Shown piece after piece: positions 6,741-6,932 of a stretch of DNA of 6,932 nucleotides (position 1 is its first letter; the number at the start of each line of letters is the position of its first letter). The notes beneath the pieces were generated by a model, which did no database searches, was not told where the DNA came from, and saw only the letters and a list, made by a program, of their open reading frames with translations. Source of the DNA: Kiloniellaceae bacterium (GTDB lineage Bacteria; Pseudomonadota; Alphaproteobacteria; Kiloniellales; Kiloniellaceae). The translations under genes were made by a program, and so were the position numbers. The DNA lies in NCBI GenBank assembly GCA_028280915.1, contig JANQKX010000550.1:1-6932 (forward strand), in the 5' to 3' direction.

Positions 6741-6932
6741 TCAGTAGAAGCTGTAAGGGTCCACGTCGATCTGCAAACGCACGTTGGCGGGCAGCTTCAC
6801 ACCGCCCAGCCACTGCCGCAAAAACGGCTGCGGCAGCACCTCGCGCGGGGTCTTCAGCAAAAACCGCCGCCGGTGCCGCCCGCGCAAAATGGCCAAGGGC
6901 GCCGGCGCCGGGCCGAGCAGGAGGCTGCCCGG
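6741..6932 (-). CDS. priA: Primosomal protein N' (PriA helicase), C-terminal fragment, 5' end outside window
   Basis: The last 63 codons of a 3'-5' DNA helicase that recognises stalled or recombined forks and reloads the replisome. The frame is open from the right window edge to TGA at 6743-6741. The fragment matches the PriA C-terminal domain: LLGPAPAPLAILRGRHRRRFLLK (fragment residues 5-27, interrupted only by the window edge upstream) has the usual GP-APL--LRG-yR pattern, and the protein ends in VRLQIDVDPYSFY, the highly conserved PriA terminus. The helicase and zinc-binding parts lie outside the window. It is co-directional with the atp operon, 258 bp upstream of atpH, an arrangement usual in Alphaproteobacteria. 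No clear terminator follows it, so some read-through into the operon is possible. Confidence 0.93.
   Translation of the reverse strand, partial: PGSLLLGPAPAPLAILRGRHRRRFLLKTPREVLPQPFLRQWLGGVKLPANVRLQIDVDPYSFY

Noticed and set aside
6550..6813. An 87-codon minus-strand frame spanning the priA end and the gap before atpH, with a hydrophobic middle
   Set aside because: It overlaps the conserved end of priA in another frame, has no convincing ribosome site, and its tail lies in the probable promoter/leader region of the operon.

Overview
This 6.9 kb window is ordinary chromosomal DNA from a GC-rich bacterium, most likely an alphaproteobacterium. The main evidence is a complete F1-sector ATP synthase operon in the order atpH-atpA-atpG-atpD-atpC (delta, alpha, gamma, beta, epsilon), with no F0 membrane genes attached. 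It sits directly downstream of the 3' end of priA. F1 genes separated from F0 genes, and priA next to atpH, are typical of Alphaproteobacteria. The subunit lengths (alpha 509, beta 474, delta 186 residues) also fit. I cannot resolve the genus.

Layout, left to right. Positions 1-431 hold the 3' part of a type II NADH dehydrogenase gene on the + strand. Its stop codon is followed by a short 19-bp-period tandem repeat (430-480) in the gap between two convergent genes. From 535 onward everything is on the minus strand. First is a gene for a ferritin-like diiron protein (535-1353), then an AT-richer 145-bp gap. The F1 operon follows, read from right to left: atpH 6482-5922, atpA 5922-4393, atpG 4351-3446, atpD 3391-1967 and atpC 1903-1499. 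A 258-bp non-coding gap (6483-6740) separates atpH from the last 63 codons of priA (6741-6932), which run off the right edge.

How the genes work together. The five atp genes encode the soluble catalytic part of F1Fo-ATP synthase: alpha3beta3 hexamer, gamma/epsilon rotor and delta stator cap. Spacing is tight (1-base overlap between atpH and atpA, then 41, 54 and 63 bases), so they are probably co-transcribed. The neighbouring NDH-2 fragment feeds electrons from NADH to quinone, so both flank the same respiratory theme, but it is convergent and not part of the operon. The ferritin-like gene is co-directional with the operon, but a 145-bp AT-rich gap with a possible promoter suggests separate control.

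I found no mobile element, CRISPR array, tRNA, rRNA or convincing intrinsic terminator. I see no sign of a new multi-gene system. The points worth a second look are small: the diiron protein of unknown role beside the operon, the tandem repeat after ndh, a 9-bp inverted repeat upstream of atpH, a hairpin between atpD and atpC, and a TTG start for atpH.
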